From Zunongwangia mangrovi (GTDB lineage: Bacteria; Bacteroidota; Bacteroidia; Flavobacteriales; Flavobacteriaceae): a stretch of 53,235 bases of DNA. The notes beneath the pieces are model-generated. The model was not told where the DNA came from and ran no database searches. It saw only the letters and a list, made by a program, of their open reading frames with translations. The position numbers and the translations under genes are program-made. Every line of letters starts with the position of its first letter. Positions within the stretch are counted from its first letter, which is position 1. Location of the stretch: positions 1 through 53,235 of the forward strand of contig NZ_FOKV01000012.1 in the NCBI RefSeq assembly GCF_900112105.1. Reading direction: 5' to 3'. Shown piece after piece: positions 8,988 through 18,655 of this stretch.

Positions 8988-10102
8988 AAAAACAACTATG
9001 CTATATGCTAATATTGGTGCTTTTTGGCGTCGTTTCTTGCAAAGATGGCAAAAAGGAAAGTAAAGAAATAGCCACCAAAGAAACTAATGAACAGAAAGGC
9101 CTTAAAGATTATTTTGCTGAAGATTTTCCTATGGGTGTGGCAGTTTCCCCTGCCTCGTTTGAAGGAGAATCGAAAGATCTGATCTTAGCCGAATACAACA
9201 GCCTTACCCCTGAAAATGTGATGAAAATGGGTGTTATTCATCCAAAAAAAGATGAATACAATTGGGAATCTGCAGATAAGATCGTGGCTTTTGCCCAGGA
9301 AAACAATCTGAAAGTTCGCGGTCATGCGCTGGTTTGGCATCAACAAACGGGTAACTGGATCTTTAAAGATGAAAACGGAAATGATGTGAGTCGCAAAGTT
9401 TTATTAGATCGAATGAAAGCTCATATCGACTCGGTTGTTGGGCGATACAAAGGAAAAATCTATGCCTGGGATGTGGTAAATGAAGCCATCGATGATAATC
9501 CAGACAATTTTTTAAGAGATTCAAAATGGCTTGAGATCATTGGTGATGATTTTCTTACCAAAGCTTTCGAATTTGCTCATGAAGCAGATCCAGAAGCGAA
9601 GCTTTTTTATAATGATTACAACATTATAATTCCAGAAAAAAGAGATCGCGTTTTAAAACTTATCGCTAAATTAAAGGCAGAAGATGCGCCAATAAACGGC
9701 ATTGGAATACAAGGCCACTGGTCTATTTTTAGTCCTAGTGAAGAGGAATTAAGACAGGCTTTAAAAATGTACACTGAAACAGGTTTGGATGTACAAATAA
9801 CCGAGTTGGATGTTTCTCTTTACAAATGGGAAAAAGAACAGCGAGAACAACGCCCAGATGAATCTGACGAGTTTACGGAAAAACGTAAACTTGCGCAGAT
9901 AGAAGCTTACCAGAAGTTCTTTAAGGTATTTAGAGAATACAAAGAAGAACTTACCGGAATTACCTTTTGGAATATCTCAGATCGCAACACCTGGTTAGAT
10001 CGATATCCTGTTGAAGGAAGAAAAAATTACCCATTATTATTTAATGAAAATTACGAAAGAAAACAAGTTTATGACTCCATTATCCAATTCAGTAAAAAAT
10101 AA
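8984..10102 (+). CDS. GH10 endo-1,4-beta-xylanase, lipoprotein
   Basis: Family 10 xylanase of 372 aa that hydrolyses the xylan main chain. The lipobox GVVSC places the lipidated cysteine at C19, followed by a charged linker (KDGKKESKE), so it is membrane anchored, possibly on the outer membrane. The single GH10 TIM barrel has GHALVWHQQTG, the acid/base Glu in WDVVNEA (E167), GIQGHW, the nucleophile in ITELD (E274) and ITFWNISDR near the end. There is no carbohydrate-binding module or internal insertion. The start overlaps the uxuA stop by 4 nt, and its 3' end overlaps the GH115 start by 32 nt. GH10 products with a decorated non-reducing end are the natural substrates of the neighbouring GH67. 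Confidence 0.96.
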   Translation: MKKQLCYMLILVLFGVVSCKDGKKESKEIATKETNEQKGLKDYFAEDFPMGVAVSPASFEGESKDLILAEYNSLTPENVMKMGVIHPKKDEYNWESADKIVAFAQENNLKVRGHALVWHQQTGNWIFKDENGNDVSRKVLLDRMKAHIDSVVGRYKGKIYAWDVVNEAIDDNPDNFLRDSKWLEIIGDDFLTKAFEFAHEADPEAKLFYNDYNIIIPEKRDRVLKLIAKLKAEDAPINGIGIQGHWSIFSPSEEELRQALKMYTETGLDVQITELDVSLYKWEKEQREQRPDESDEFTEKRKLAQIEAYQKFFKVFREYKEELTGITFWNISDRNTWLDRYPVEGRKNYPLLFNENYERKQVYDSIIQFSKK

Positions 10103-12872
10103 AACGCGGCTAGTTTTTGCGATTTTCGCCTTGCTGGGCTTCAGTATGCTTGGGCAAGAAACTATTGTCTCCAGCACCGCTGGAAACGGCAGTTTTGGTC
10201 TTGTTACCGCAAGTCAAACTGCAAACTTAGTATTAGATAATTCAGATTATGAAGGTGTTGCCATTGCGGCTAAAAACTTTCAGAAAGATATTGAACGTGT
10301 TACCGGTAAATTACCAGAATTACTTTCCGAAGAAAATTCCGAAGTAAAAAAACACGGAAATGTAATTATTGGAACACTAGGAAAAAATACGATGATCGAT
10401 AGTTTGGTGCAACATCAAAACATCGATGTTTCAAAGATCGAAGGAAAATGGGAAGCCTATATCATTAAAAAATCTGGTGAAAATTTAGTGATTATCGGTA
10501 GCGATAAGCGCGGGACTATCTTTGGTATCTACGAACTTTCTAAGCAAATTGGTGTTTCTCCCTGGTATTGGTGGGCAGATGTTCCTGTAAAAAAATCGAA
10601 TGAATTATACATTGCTAAAAATGGTGTAACCAGTACAGGACCTAAAGTTCAGTATCGTGGGATATTTATTAATGATGAAGCTCCTGCCCTATCCACCTGG
10701 GTAACCGAAAATTATGGCAAGTTTAATCATGAATTTTACGAGCCTGTTTTTGAACTTATTTTGCGTTTAAAAGGAAATTATATGTGGCCTGCCATGTGGG
10801 GAAAAGCTTTCTATGATGATGACCCCGCAAATGGTGTTTTGGCTGATAAATACGGGATCGTTATGGGAACTTCGCATCACGAACCATTAGCCCGTGCGCA
10901 AGCCGAATGGGGACGATACGGTAGTGGCGAATGGAACTACGAAACCAATGAGGATACTTTAAAAAGTTTTTGGCGCAAAGGAATCAAGCGTATGGACGAT
11001 CGCGAAACTTTAGTAACGATCGGGATGCGTGGTGATGGTGACGAACCAATGACCGAAGGCACTGCGATTAGCTTACTGGAGCGTATTGTGAAAGATCAGC
11101 GAGAGATCATTAGCGATGTGACTCAAAAACCAACTGAGGAAACTCCGCAGGTTTGGGCGCTTTATAAAGAAGTTCAGGATTATTATGACCAGGGAATGCG
11201 AGTTCCAGATGACGTCACCCTTTTACTGGCCGATGATAACTGGGGAAATATAAGAAAACTTCCAAAACTTGCCGATAGCACAAGAAGCGGCGGTTACGGG
11301 ATCTATTATCACTTCGATTATGTTGGTGGTCCAAGAAGTTATAAATGGATAAATACGACTCAAATTTCCAGAGTTTACGAGCAAATGTCACTCGCTTACG
11401 ATTATCACGCTCGCAAAGTTTGGATCACTAATGTTGGTGACCTTAAGCCAATGGAATACCCAATTAGCTTCTTTTTGGATTATGCCTGGAATCCTGAAGA
11501 TTTTAGTATTGAAGATCTAAAAGCTTATCCAGAACAATGGGCGACCTCTCAATTTGGAAAAGAATATGCTGCTGAAATTGCCGAATTACTTCAGAAATAT
11601 ACAACTTACAACAGCCGAAGAAAACCAGAATTACTTTCTGAAGAAACCTATAGTTTGACGCAGTTTAATGAAGCTGAAGAAATTCTTAGCGATTTTAACG
11701 AATTAGAGAAAAAAGCTGATGAAATTGCAGGGAAACTGGAGGAAAAATATCAATCGGCTTACTTCCAATTGGTGCTTCACCCAATAAAAGCTTCAGCAAA
11801 TCTAAATAGAATGTATATCGCATTGGCGAAAAACAAGCTGTATGCTGAACAACAGCGTAACACCACAAACAGGTATGCAGAAAAGGTTTCAGAATACTTC
11901 AAGAAAGATGAAGAAATTACCGAAGCTTATCATTCAATCGAAAATGGGAAGTGGAATCATATGATCTTTCAGCCGCATATTGGATTTACGTCATGGTTTG
12001 ATCCAAAACAAAATATTGAGCCAGAAACCAGCAAGATCGATATTCCAGAAGAAGCTGGATTGGGTATAGCGATCGCGAATAGCGAAGATTATTATCCAAA
12101 AAGTTCAAATCTTAGCTTACCGATATTCGATAAAAACAACGCGAAATCGTCGGTTGAAATTTTTAACCGCGGAAAAGAGGAATTAGAGATCAAGATCAAA
12201 AAACTTCCTAAATGGCTAAAGGTGTCTAAAACTAAAGCTGAAATTAACGAATCTGAGCACTTATTTTTTGAATTAGTTTCTGAAAAATTACCGGCTAAAA
12301 CCACTAAGGAAAGCTTTATAATTCAATCTGATGATGATAAAGTTGAAATTGAAGTTACTTATCAGCCATTCGACTTTAAAACGGAAGGTTTTGTCGCTAA
12401 AAATGGTATCATTAGCATTCCTGCGAATAAATATCAGGAAAATAATGGTTGGGAAATGATCCCAGATCTTGGGAAAAGAGATATTGCCTTAAGACCTGAG
12501 AGTAGTTTTACCCAGGAAGCTTCAGAAAATGCAAGCTTAAGTTATCAATTTTCGATCAAAGAAGATACTGAAGCTAAAATGAGCTTTTTGATCTCTCCAA
12601 GCTTGGATTTTCTAGATAATGGCGGACTAAAATTTGCATATTCCATCGATGGCGGTGACCTAAATACACTTAATTTACTAAAAGACACCAAAGATAACTG
12701 GGGAACATCTGTAAGTAATAATGTGACAGAAGTAATTGAGGAATTAAATCTTGAAAAAGGAGCACATACTCTTAAAGTTTACGCTATAGATCCGGGAATT
12801 GTGCTGCAAAATATCATCATTGAAACCGATAGCGCTACACCATTAAATACGTATTTGGCGCCGACAGAATAA
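10071..12872 (+). CDS. GH115 alpha-glucuronidase, secreted
   Basis: Family 115 xylan alpha-1,2-glucuronidase of 933 aa that removes (methyl)glucuronic acid from internal xylose residues of the polymer, complementing GH67. The frame is open from 10011, but the start at 10071 places a signal peptide (residues 1 to about 30, core LVFAIFALLGFSML) at the N-terminus. It therefore overlaps the GH10 stop by 32 nt. The order seen is an N-terminal domain with GSDKRGTIFGIYELS, a catalytic barrel with YRGIFINDEAPAL, GNYMWPAMWGKAF, GTSHHEP, GMRGDGDEPM and LLADDNWGN, a helical region with KVWITNVGDLKPMEYP, and a C-terminal beta-rich part as in full-length GH115. It is the last gene of the operon; a strong terminator follows 43 nt downstream. 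Confidence 0.94.
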   Translation: MTPLSNSVKNKTRLVFAIFALLGFSMLGQETIVSSTAGNGSFGLVTASQTANLVLDNSDYEGVAIAAKNFQKDIERVTGKLPELLSEENSEVKKHGNVIIGTLGKNTMIDSLVQHQNIDVSKIEGKWEAYIIKKSGENLVIIGSDKRGTIFGIYELSKQIGVSPWYWWADVPVKKSNELYIAKNGVTSTGPKVQYRGIFINDEAPALSTWVTENYGKFNHEFYEPVFELILRLKGNYMWPAMWGKAFYDDDPANGVLADKYGIVMGTSHHEPLARAQAEWGRYGSGEWNYETNEDTLKSFWRKGIKRMDDRETLVTIGMRGDGDEPMTEGTAISLLERIVKDQREIISDVTQKPTEETPQVWALYKEVQDYYDQGMRVPDDVTLLLADDNWGNIRKLPKLADSTRSGGYGIYYHFDYVGGPRSYKWINTTQISRVYEQMSLAYDYHARKVWITNVGDLKPMEYPISFFLDYAWNPEDFSIEDLKAYPEQWATSQFGKEYAAEIAELLQKYTTYNSRRKPELLSEETYSLTQFNEAEEILSDFNELEKKADEIAGKLEEKYQSAYFQLVLHPIKASANLNRMYIALAKNKLYAEQQRNTTNRYAEKVSEYFKKDEEITEAYHSIENGKWNHMIFQPHIGFTSWFDPKQNIEPETSKIDIPEEAGLGIAIANSEDYYPKSSNLSLPIFDKNNAKSSVEIFNRGKEELEIKIKKLPKWLKVSKTKAEINESEHLFFELVSEKLPAKTTKESFIIQSDDDKVEIEVTYQPFDFKTEGFVAKNGIISIPANKYQENNGWEMIPDLGKRDIALRPESSFTQEASENASLSYQFSIKEDTEAKMSFLISPSLDFLDNGGLKFAYSIDGGDLNTLNLLKDTKDNWGTSVSNNVTEVIEELNLEKGAHTLKVYAIDPGIVLQNIIIETDSATPLNTYLAPTE

Positions 12873-12915
12873 TTGTAACTTCCATACAATTAATTTAGTT
12901 TGATTACAGTAGAAT

Positions 12916-12940
12916 GCCGGGGTGGTTCCCGGCTTTTTTT
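12916..12940 (+). terminator. Intrinsic terminator after the xylan operon
   Basis: Stem GCCGGG (12916-12921) and CCCGGC (12928-12933) with a 6-nt loop is followed directly by seven T. It ends the GH67-SDR-uxuA-GH10-GH115 transcript. Confidence 0.88.
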
Positions 12941-13307
12941 ATGTCTTTATTCGATAGCTTGATCAATTGATGCATTTCTGTCCCCAAGGCTATCTACTTA
13001 TCTTTAAGCAAATACTATTTCAGAATAAATATCGCTTGTCATATGTGCTTTTTTATTCTAAAAAAATTCCTTTAAAATAGCTAATATTGATCTATACGCG
13101 GTGGTGTTTTTCTTTGATATTAGAATATTTCAAAGTTACTTTTTTGTTTCCTGGAAGTATTATATTCTAGCTTTAGAAAACATCTCCAAAACTTCAAATC
13201 TTAGCTACAATTGGCGTTTTTAAGGCTTAGAAAGAAGAAATAATCACAGCCTAAAATCAAAAGAAATCGAATAAGTAAGTCCTAAAAACTTCAGAAGTAA
13301 ACTAGCT

Positions 13308-13363
13308 GGGGCAAGCCCCCGAGACATTCTTTAGAAACAATCTTTTAATCTCAAGGCAAGCCT
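13308..13363. repeat. Pair of related short palindromes
   Basis: GGGGCAAGCCCC (13308-13319) and AGGCAAGCCT (13354-13363) are both GGC-AA-GCC hairpins followed by a similar flank (CGAGACATT versus CGAAGTATT). The outer stem pair changes from G-C to A-T between copies, keeping pairing. They look like two diverged copies of one unit about 46 nt apart. Confidence 0.4.
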
Positions 13364-13440
13364 CGAAGTATTGTAACCTTTGGCGGCGCCAATAAAAGCT
13401 TTTAACTTTATCGAATATCGGTAAGTATTAAACAAAAAAA

Positions 13441-13465
13441 GAGAGCTTTAAAAGCTCTCTTTTTC
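13441..13465 (-). terminator. Terminator of susCD transcript
   Basis: Perfect stem GAGAGCTTT (13441-13449) and AAAGCTCTC (13451-13459), flanked by an A-run on the left and a T-run on the right, so it can work on both strands. It lies 22 nt past the susD stop. No plus-strand gene runs into it directly, so its main client is susCD. Confidence 0.82.
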
Positions 13466-13487
13466 TAATCTAAATGCTAATTCAATT

Positions 13488-15407
13488 TTATTGATAACCA
13501 GGGTTTTGGTAAGCACTTTTTTCAGCATCTGACACATCTAAGTTATCTATCTGACCTCTAGGAATAGGTCTTAGATAATGATATGGTTCTATATTTCTTG
13601 TTGTCACTGTTGGTGAATGATCTGATGCATCGTTACCTCCAATTTCGTAAGTTCCTGCGATCTCGTTCCATTTTTGGGTACGAACAAGATCATACCAGCG
13701 ATAGCCTTCTCCAAAATACTCACGAGAACGTTCAGCTAATATATAATCGATATCAATATCTGTTGGCGTAGCCGCAACTAAGGCCGCACTATTATCCTCG
13801 ATACGCTCTTCCTGCTCTCCATTATCATAACACCAGTTACCGGCACGATCACGAATCACATTAATAAGATCGTAAGCAGAATAACTTCCAGAAGCACCTT
13901 TTACAGCAGCTTCTGCAGCAAGGAAATAGAATTCAGAAAACTTCGCGATTGGGAAAGGACGAGTAATAGCTCCGTTAGGAGAACCTAGTCCGTCACCATT
14001 ATCGGTACGATACGTACCCAATTTCCAAAGTCCTGGATAGAATCTTCTATTGATCTCATCTGGATTGATCACATAATCTGATCGTCCAGGAAGTTCACCT
14101 CCGCCAATGTTTCCTCCATTTACGTAGGTAACATTGTCGTTATGTTCATCTAAGAATGAAACTACAGCATCACCGGGAGCGATTTCCATTCCGTTGGCTG
14201 CAGTAAGTGTAGCTTCTGGAGCGCCACCTTTATCCCAGTTTCCTCGATAGCTGGTCACAAATGTCGCATCGTAACGAGAATCTAGTTCTTTTTCAGCAAA
14301 AGTTTCGGTTAAGACTCCAATAGGCGGCGCCATTCTTGTCCATGGTCTACCATAGCTCTGCGCAGCTTCTCTTTGCACAGCTGAAACTCCGTCTACGCTA
14401 ATTGTTGTATAATTAGAAGTTACCATCCAAACCGCAGTATTAGCACTACCATCTGTACCACTATATCCTAAGTTAGCTCCATTGTATAATTGGCTTTCTT
14501 CTGTACGATCTGCATAAAGCATCATTTCAGCATGGCGATCGTTTGTAGCCACATGCACATCATAAAAACAATCCAGTAAACGATATGGGCCAGGATTTTC
14601 AATTCCTTCAACTGCAAGATCATATGCTCTTTGGTAATAATACGAAGGATCGTTACCATCTGGATCTGTTCTTGGCGCTTCTGGATAAGTAGGAATATTA
14701 TTTGGATTCTCTAACCACCAGGCGTAAGTTAAATACGCCTTTGAAAGGAATAATCTCGCCACGTTCTTAGTCACCGCTCCAGTTAATCTAGGATTATCTG
14801 GTAAGTCTTCTACAGCTCTTTCTAGATCTGGCAAGATAGCCCGGGTATAAACTTCGGGCACCGTGTTACGCGTAGAAGTTCTAACTGCAGAACTATTGAA
14901 GGCTAATTCACCAGATCCAAGATCTAATGGCACTCCCCCATAGTTTTGAACTAATAGAAAGTAATTGAACGCTCGGAAGAATCTTGCTTCACCAATTAGT
15001 GAATTATCCAGCCCAACGGCTTCAGCATTTTCTATGATACCACTAGCTGTGTTTATTGCCGGGAATGCATTTCCCCAAACAACGCTAACAGAAAATCCAC
15101 TTTCTGAACTTAAATTTCCCTGCCCTGCAAGATCCAGATCAAAAAAGTTGTTGTTTGCACTCTGGGCAGCAGTATATTCATCTGTTCCTGTTTCAGTAAG
15201 GTTTAAATAATATGCAAACCCAAAAACGTTTCGCATATTTTGGTATAAATAGGTTAGTCCTCCCTGAACTCCCAGTTCTGTCGTAAAAAATTCTGGAGTA
15301 AAAACTCCTCTTGTCTCTTCTTGTAAAATATCGTCTGTACAAGATTTTAATCCGAATACCGATACCAATGAAAATATGGCTATAGGTATAATTCTAAATT
15401 TTCTCAT
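13488..15407 (-). CDS. SusD-like outer-membrane glycan-binding lipoprotein
   Basis: RagB/SusD family protein of 639 aa that sits on the cell surface over the SusC channel and binds glycan. The lipobox GLKSC (about C23) is followed by TDDILQEE, an acidic stretch like the Bacteroidota surface-export signal. TPR-like helices include GEARFFRAFNYFLLVQNYGGVPL, and a C-terminal SusD part contains LAERSREYFGEGYRWYDLVR and ends PGYQ. At 639 aa it is somewhat longer than the starch SusD. It lies 9 nt downstream of susC in the same transcript. Xylan specificity is inferred from the neighbouring xylanolytic genes and the shared operator. Confidence 0.95.
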   Translation of the reverse strand: MRKFRIIPIAIFSLVSVFGLKSCTDDILQEETRGVFTPEFFTTELGVQGGLTYLYQNMRNVFGFAYYLNLTETGTDEYTAAQSANNNFFDLDLAGQGNLSSESGFSVSVVWGNAFPAINTASGIIENAEAVGLDNSLIGEARFFRAFNYFLLVQNYGGVPLDLGSGELAFNSSAVRTSTRNTVPEVYTRAILPDLERAVEDLPDNPRLTGAVTKNVARLFLSKAYLTYAWWLENPNNIPTYPEAPRTDPDGNDPSYYYQRAYDLAVEGIENPGPYRLLDCFYDVHVATNDRHAEMMLYADRTEESQLYNGANLGYSGTDGSANTAVWMVTSNYTTISVDGVSAVQREAAQSYGRPWTRMAPPIGVLTETFAEKELDSRYDATFVTSYRGNWDKGGAPEATLTAANGMEIAPGDAVVSFLDEHNDNVTYVNGGNIGGGELPGRSDYVINPDEINRRFYPGLWKLGTYRTDNGDGLGSPNGAITRPFPIAKFSEFYFLAAEAAVKGASGSYSAYDLINVIRDRAGNWCYDNGEQEERIEDNSAALVAATPTDIDIDYILAERSREYFGEGYRWYDLVRTQKWNEIAGTYEIGGNDASDHSPTVTTRNIEPYHYLRPIPRGQIDNLDVSDAEKSAYQNPGYQ

Positions 15408-15416
15408 ATTTTCTTT

Positions 15417-18400
15417 TTAAAATGAAATGTTTAATCCTATCAAATAGTTACGTGTCGATGGAATATTGGTTCCTATTGTTGGAATACCTCTGGAAATATT
15501 ACTCGTATTAACCGCTACGTTTTGACGGTTTCCGTTACCATTAACTCCTGAATTTGTTATTTCTGGATCTAAACCAGATTCGTCATGAAAAGGTGAAAAA
15601 AGTACGAAAGGGTTTTGTGCAGAAGCATAAACTCTTAATCTATTGATCCCTAAGTTATCTATTAAATCCTGCTCAAAATTATATCCTAAAGTAAGTGAGC
15701 GAACTTTTAAATAAGAACCATCAAAATATCCTAACGTACTTGCATATTTTTGGTTATCACCACTCTGAATCCCTCCTGGTGCAGGATATTTAGCATCTGT
15801 ATTGGTAGGTGTCCAATAATCCACATCTACGTTGTTTTGTCTACCAGTTAACAGGTTTAAATATCCACTAGATGAATATAAAGTACTTACTAAAGTTCCT
15901 CCAGATTGAAAAGTTCCCACCATAGTTAGATCAATATTCTTATAAGCTAAGCGAGTATTGAATCCACCCTGAAAATCTGGTGTTGGATCGATAATTTTTC
16001 TATCCTCTGCTCCTATTGGTCGTACTGGAGAACCATCTGCATTATACTCTCCGGTATATCTAACTTTGATCATTCCGGCAGCACTACCTCCTGGTTCATA
16101 TTGTTGTAAATATTGGAAATCTGGATCTGATTCGTTCCAAAGTCCGATTCTTTCGTAATCGTAGATCACATTAATTGGAGATCCCACAAACCAAAGGTTT
16201 CCTTCATCTCTTAACTGTCCTGAAGCCAAAGAGGTAATCTCATTTTGGTTACTGTAAAGGTTTATACCAGCATCCCATGTAAATCCATCTGGATTATCGA
16301 TAATGGTACCGTTTAATGAAATTTCAAATCCTTTGTTTTGAGTAGCACCAATATTACTGGTTACATTTCCAACCCCAGAAGAAGATGGTAATCCAAGAGT
16401 ATAAAGTATGTCATTCGTTTTAGTTATATAATATTCAAATGTACCTGATAAGCGGTTATTAAATAATCCAAAATCAAGACCATAGTTGTAGGTTTGCGAA
16501 AACTCCCATCCAAGGTTTGCATTTGGTAATTGATTCACATAATATCCGGTAGCAAATGTACTTCCGAAGTTATAATTTACAGTGCTTAATCTACCCTGTA
16601 CAGAGTATGGTGCAATCGCCTGATTTGATGTTTCTCCATAACCTGCACGTAATTTTAAGAGATTTATCCATGCTACATCGTCCATAAAGGTTTCATTACC
16701 AATATTCCATCCAACTGAAACCGCAGGATAAGTTACCCACTTGTTTCCTGGTGCTAATCTGGAAGAACCATCACTACGTAAAGTAGCCGTCATTAAATAA
16801 CGATTATCGTATTGGTACATCACTCTTCCCATATACGAAAGCAATCCTGTAGCAGAATAGCCTGTACCATAGTTTGTAATATCTTCGGAAAGCGCTGAAT
16901 CTATATTGTACCATAAAGAAGATTCATTCGGAATATTTTGAGCAGTTAGACCTACGTTATCCGTCTCAGTATTTTGCGAAGAGAATAATCCAACGAAATT
17001 CACTTTATGTTTTTCAGCAAATGTTCTGTCGAATAAAATTTGATTTTCAATCACGTAATCTCTGGTGATCGAACTATTGTAACTAGCTGAAGATGGGTTT
17101 TGTTCATTATAGTTAAAAACTCCACGTCCTGTAAAATTACCATCTCTTGCCGTTCTAAAATTAAGACCAAGATTTAAACGATACTTTAGGCCCTCTATCC
17201 ACGGAATTTCAACTTCTGCGTAAACGTTATTGTAAGAACCATAATCTAACTGTTCATTTTTTCGACCATCACCAATACGATTAATTTCATTTTCAGTAGG
17301 AATCCATAGGTTATCAGCCTGAGTTTGCAGACGAACCGACTCTAAGAAATTTCCGTTTTCATCATACGGACTTAAAAGTGGTGATGCTGCTAATGCTCCA
17401 AATACACCTACAATACTGCTGGTTTTATTAAAATTCATTACTGAATTTAATCCGAAACTAAAAAGCTCTCCTACTTCCTGGTCTACCTGTGCTCTCAAAG
17501 AATATCTTTGGAAAGAATCTCCCGGTGCTACCGAAGTTTCCTTAAAATATCCCAAACCTACATTATAGGATCCTTTTTCTGAACCTCCTTTTACACTTAC
17601 ATCGTGTGTAGTTTGCAAACCAGTTCCATAAATAAGGTCCTGCCAATCTGTATCGTTTGCGAGATCCTCATCACCACCTAATTCATATATAGGGGTTCCA
17701 CCCTGATTAGGGTGTGCCGCAACATCTGCTCTTAATTGCGTAAGTTGTGCTGCATTCATCATAGGATATTTTGCAAAAACATCTTTTACTGCATAATATG
17801 TATTGTAAGAGAAAGTTGCTTTTTGTCCCTGTCTACCAGATTTTGTAGTGATAAGAATTACCCCATTCGCACCTCTGGAACCATAAATAGCAGTTGCAGA
17901 AGCATCTTTAAGGATATCGAGACTTTCGATATCATTAGGACTAATATCACTTAAACCACCCGAAAACGGGATTCCATTTAATACAATTAAAGGATCGTTA
18001 TTTCCAGAAAGTGAACGTGTACCACGAATTCGCACTTGTGGCGAAGCTCCTGGTCTTGTACTATTGGTAGAAATATTTACCCCAGCAGCACGACCTATTA
18101 AAGCATCCTGAAAATTGGCAGTTTTAACCTCATTAAGTTCTTCACCTTTTACAGAAACTACAGATCCTGTTACAGATTCTCGACTTTGTGTACCATAACC
18201 AACCACAACAACTTCAGATAAAGCTTCAGTATCATCCTGCATCGTAACATTTATTTGTGTACGACCATTAACCGGAATATCCTGACTTTGATATCCCATG
18301 AAGCTATAACTAAGTGTAGCATCTGAAGGTACATTTTCTAAAGTATAATTTCCATCAAAATTAGTTGTGGTACCCTGGTTCGTACCAACGATGAAAACAT

Positions 18401-18557
18401 TTACGCCAGGCAATGGCAATCCATTGGCGTCAATGACTTCCCCGCTTACTGTTATGTTCTGAGCGTAACCGCTGGCGAACATCATTAAGAAGAGTAGTAT
18501 TGAAAATTTAGGCTGAACACCCAATTTTCGTACATAGTTAGAAATCTTTTCCTCCAT
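15417..18557 (-). CDS. SusC/RagA-type TonB-dependent transporter
   Basis: Outer-membrane TonB-dependent channel of 1046 aa that imports oligosaccharides with its SusD partner. A signal peptide (about residues 1-32, ending GYAQ) is followed by a carboxypeptidase-regulatory-like domain (about 35-110, with GLPLPGVNVFIVGTNQGTTT). Next come a TonB-box-like EVVVVGYGTQ, a plug with RIRGTRSLSGNNDPLIVLNG and SATAIYGSRGANGVILITTKSG, and a long beta barrel ending in the aromatic strand NYLIGLNISF. It is the first gene of the susCD transcript. A TAnnTTTG element and an operator-like palindrome lie about 90-120 nt upstream. There is no N-terminal extension of the sigma/anti-sigma signalling type, so control by a repressor is more likely. 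Confidence 0.96.
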   Translation of the reverse strand: MEEKISNYVRKLGVQPKFSILLFLMMFASGYAQNITVSGEVIDANGLPLPGVNVFIVGTNQGTTTNFDGNYTLENVPSDATLSYSFMGYQSQDIPVNGRTQINVTMQDDTEALSEVVVVGYGTQSRESVTGSVVSVKGEELNEVKTANFQDALIGRAAGVNISTNSTRPGASPQVRIRGTRSLSGNNDPLIVLNGIPFSGGLSDISPNDIESLDILKDASATAIYGSRGANGVILITTKSGRQGQKATFSYNTYYAVKDVFAKYPMMNAAQLTQLRADVAAHPNQGGTPIYELGGDEDLANDTDWQDLIYGTGLQTTHDVSVKGGSEKGSYNVGLGYFKETSVAPGDSFQRYSLRAQVDQEVGELFSFGLNSVMNFNKTSSIVGVFGALAASPLLSPYDENGNFLESVRLQTQADNLWIPTENEINRIGDGRKNEQLDYGSYNNVYAEVEIPWIEGLKYRLNLGLNFRTARDGNFTGRGVFNYNEQNPSSASYNSSITRDYVIENQILFDRTFAEKHKVNFVGLFSSQNTETDNVGLTAQNIPNESSLWYNIDSALSEDITNYGTGYSATGLLSYMGRVMYQYDNRYLMTATLRSDGSSRLAPGNKWVTYPAVSVGWNIGNETFMDDVAWINLLKLRAGYGETSNQAIAPYSVQGRLSTVNYNFGSTFATGYYVNQLPNANLGWEFSQTYNYGLDFGLFNNRLSGTFEYYITKTNDILYTLGLPSSSGVGNVTSNIGATQNKGFEISLNGTIIDNPDGFTWDAGINLYSNQNEITSLASGQLRDEGNLWFVGSPINVIYDYERIGLWNESDPDFQYLQQYEPGGSAAGMIKVRYTGEYNADGSPVRPIGAEDRKIIDPTPDFQGGFNTRLAYKNIDLTMVGTFQSGGTLVSTLYSSSGYLNLLTGRQNNVDVDYWTPTNTDAKYPAPGGIQSGDNQKYASTLGYFDGSYLKVRSLTLGYNFEQDLIDNLGINRLRVYASAQNPFVLFSPFHDESGLDPEITNSGVNGNGNRQNVAVNTSNISRGIPTIGTNIPSTRNYLIGLNISF

Positions 18558-18643
18558 ATTAGTAAATTTTAAATTAAAAGATTTAAATCATATTAGAATG
18601 ATAAAAATTGTTAGGTTAATTTTTCGATATGATAAATATATCA

Positions 18644-18651
18644 CAAAATTA
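18644..18651 (-). promoter_or_regulatory. susC promoter -7 element
   Basis: Read on the minus strand this is TAATTTTG, a perfect match to the Bacteroidota -7 consensus TAnnTTTG. It predicts a leader of about 80 nt for susC. No clear TTG at -33 is present. Operator copy 3 at 18656-18676 covers that position, which suits repression. Confidence 0.5.
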
Positions 18652-18655
18652 CTAA

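Larger units (their letters stand above)
12941..13487. other. Gene-poor convergent spacer between GH115 and SusD
   Basis: About 550 AT-rich bases with no ORF I can support. The left part shows nothing recognisable. At 13308-13363 there is a pair of short related palindromes (separate entry), and at 13441-13465 a terminator for the susCD transcript. The size and the palindromes suggest decayed inserted DNA, but no transposase remnant is readable. Confidence 0.5.

Noticed and set aside
10011-10070. Longer N-terminus for GH115
   Set aside because: The extra 20 residues lie before a clear signal peptide and fall inside the GH10 coding sequence. The start at 10071 explains the secretion signal.
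12990-13060. A 12-codon minus-strand frame beginning with ATG in the GH115/susD spacer
   Set aside because: Too short and without homology or expression signals; such frames are expected by chance in AT-rich DNA.
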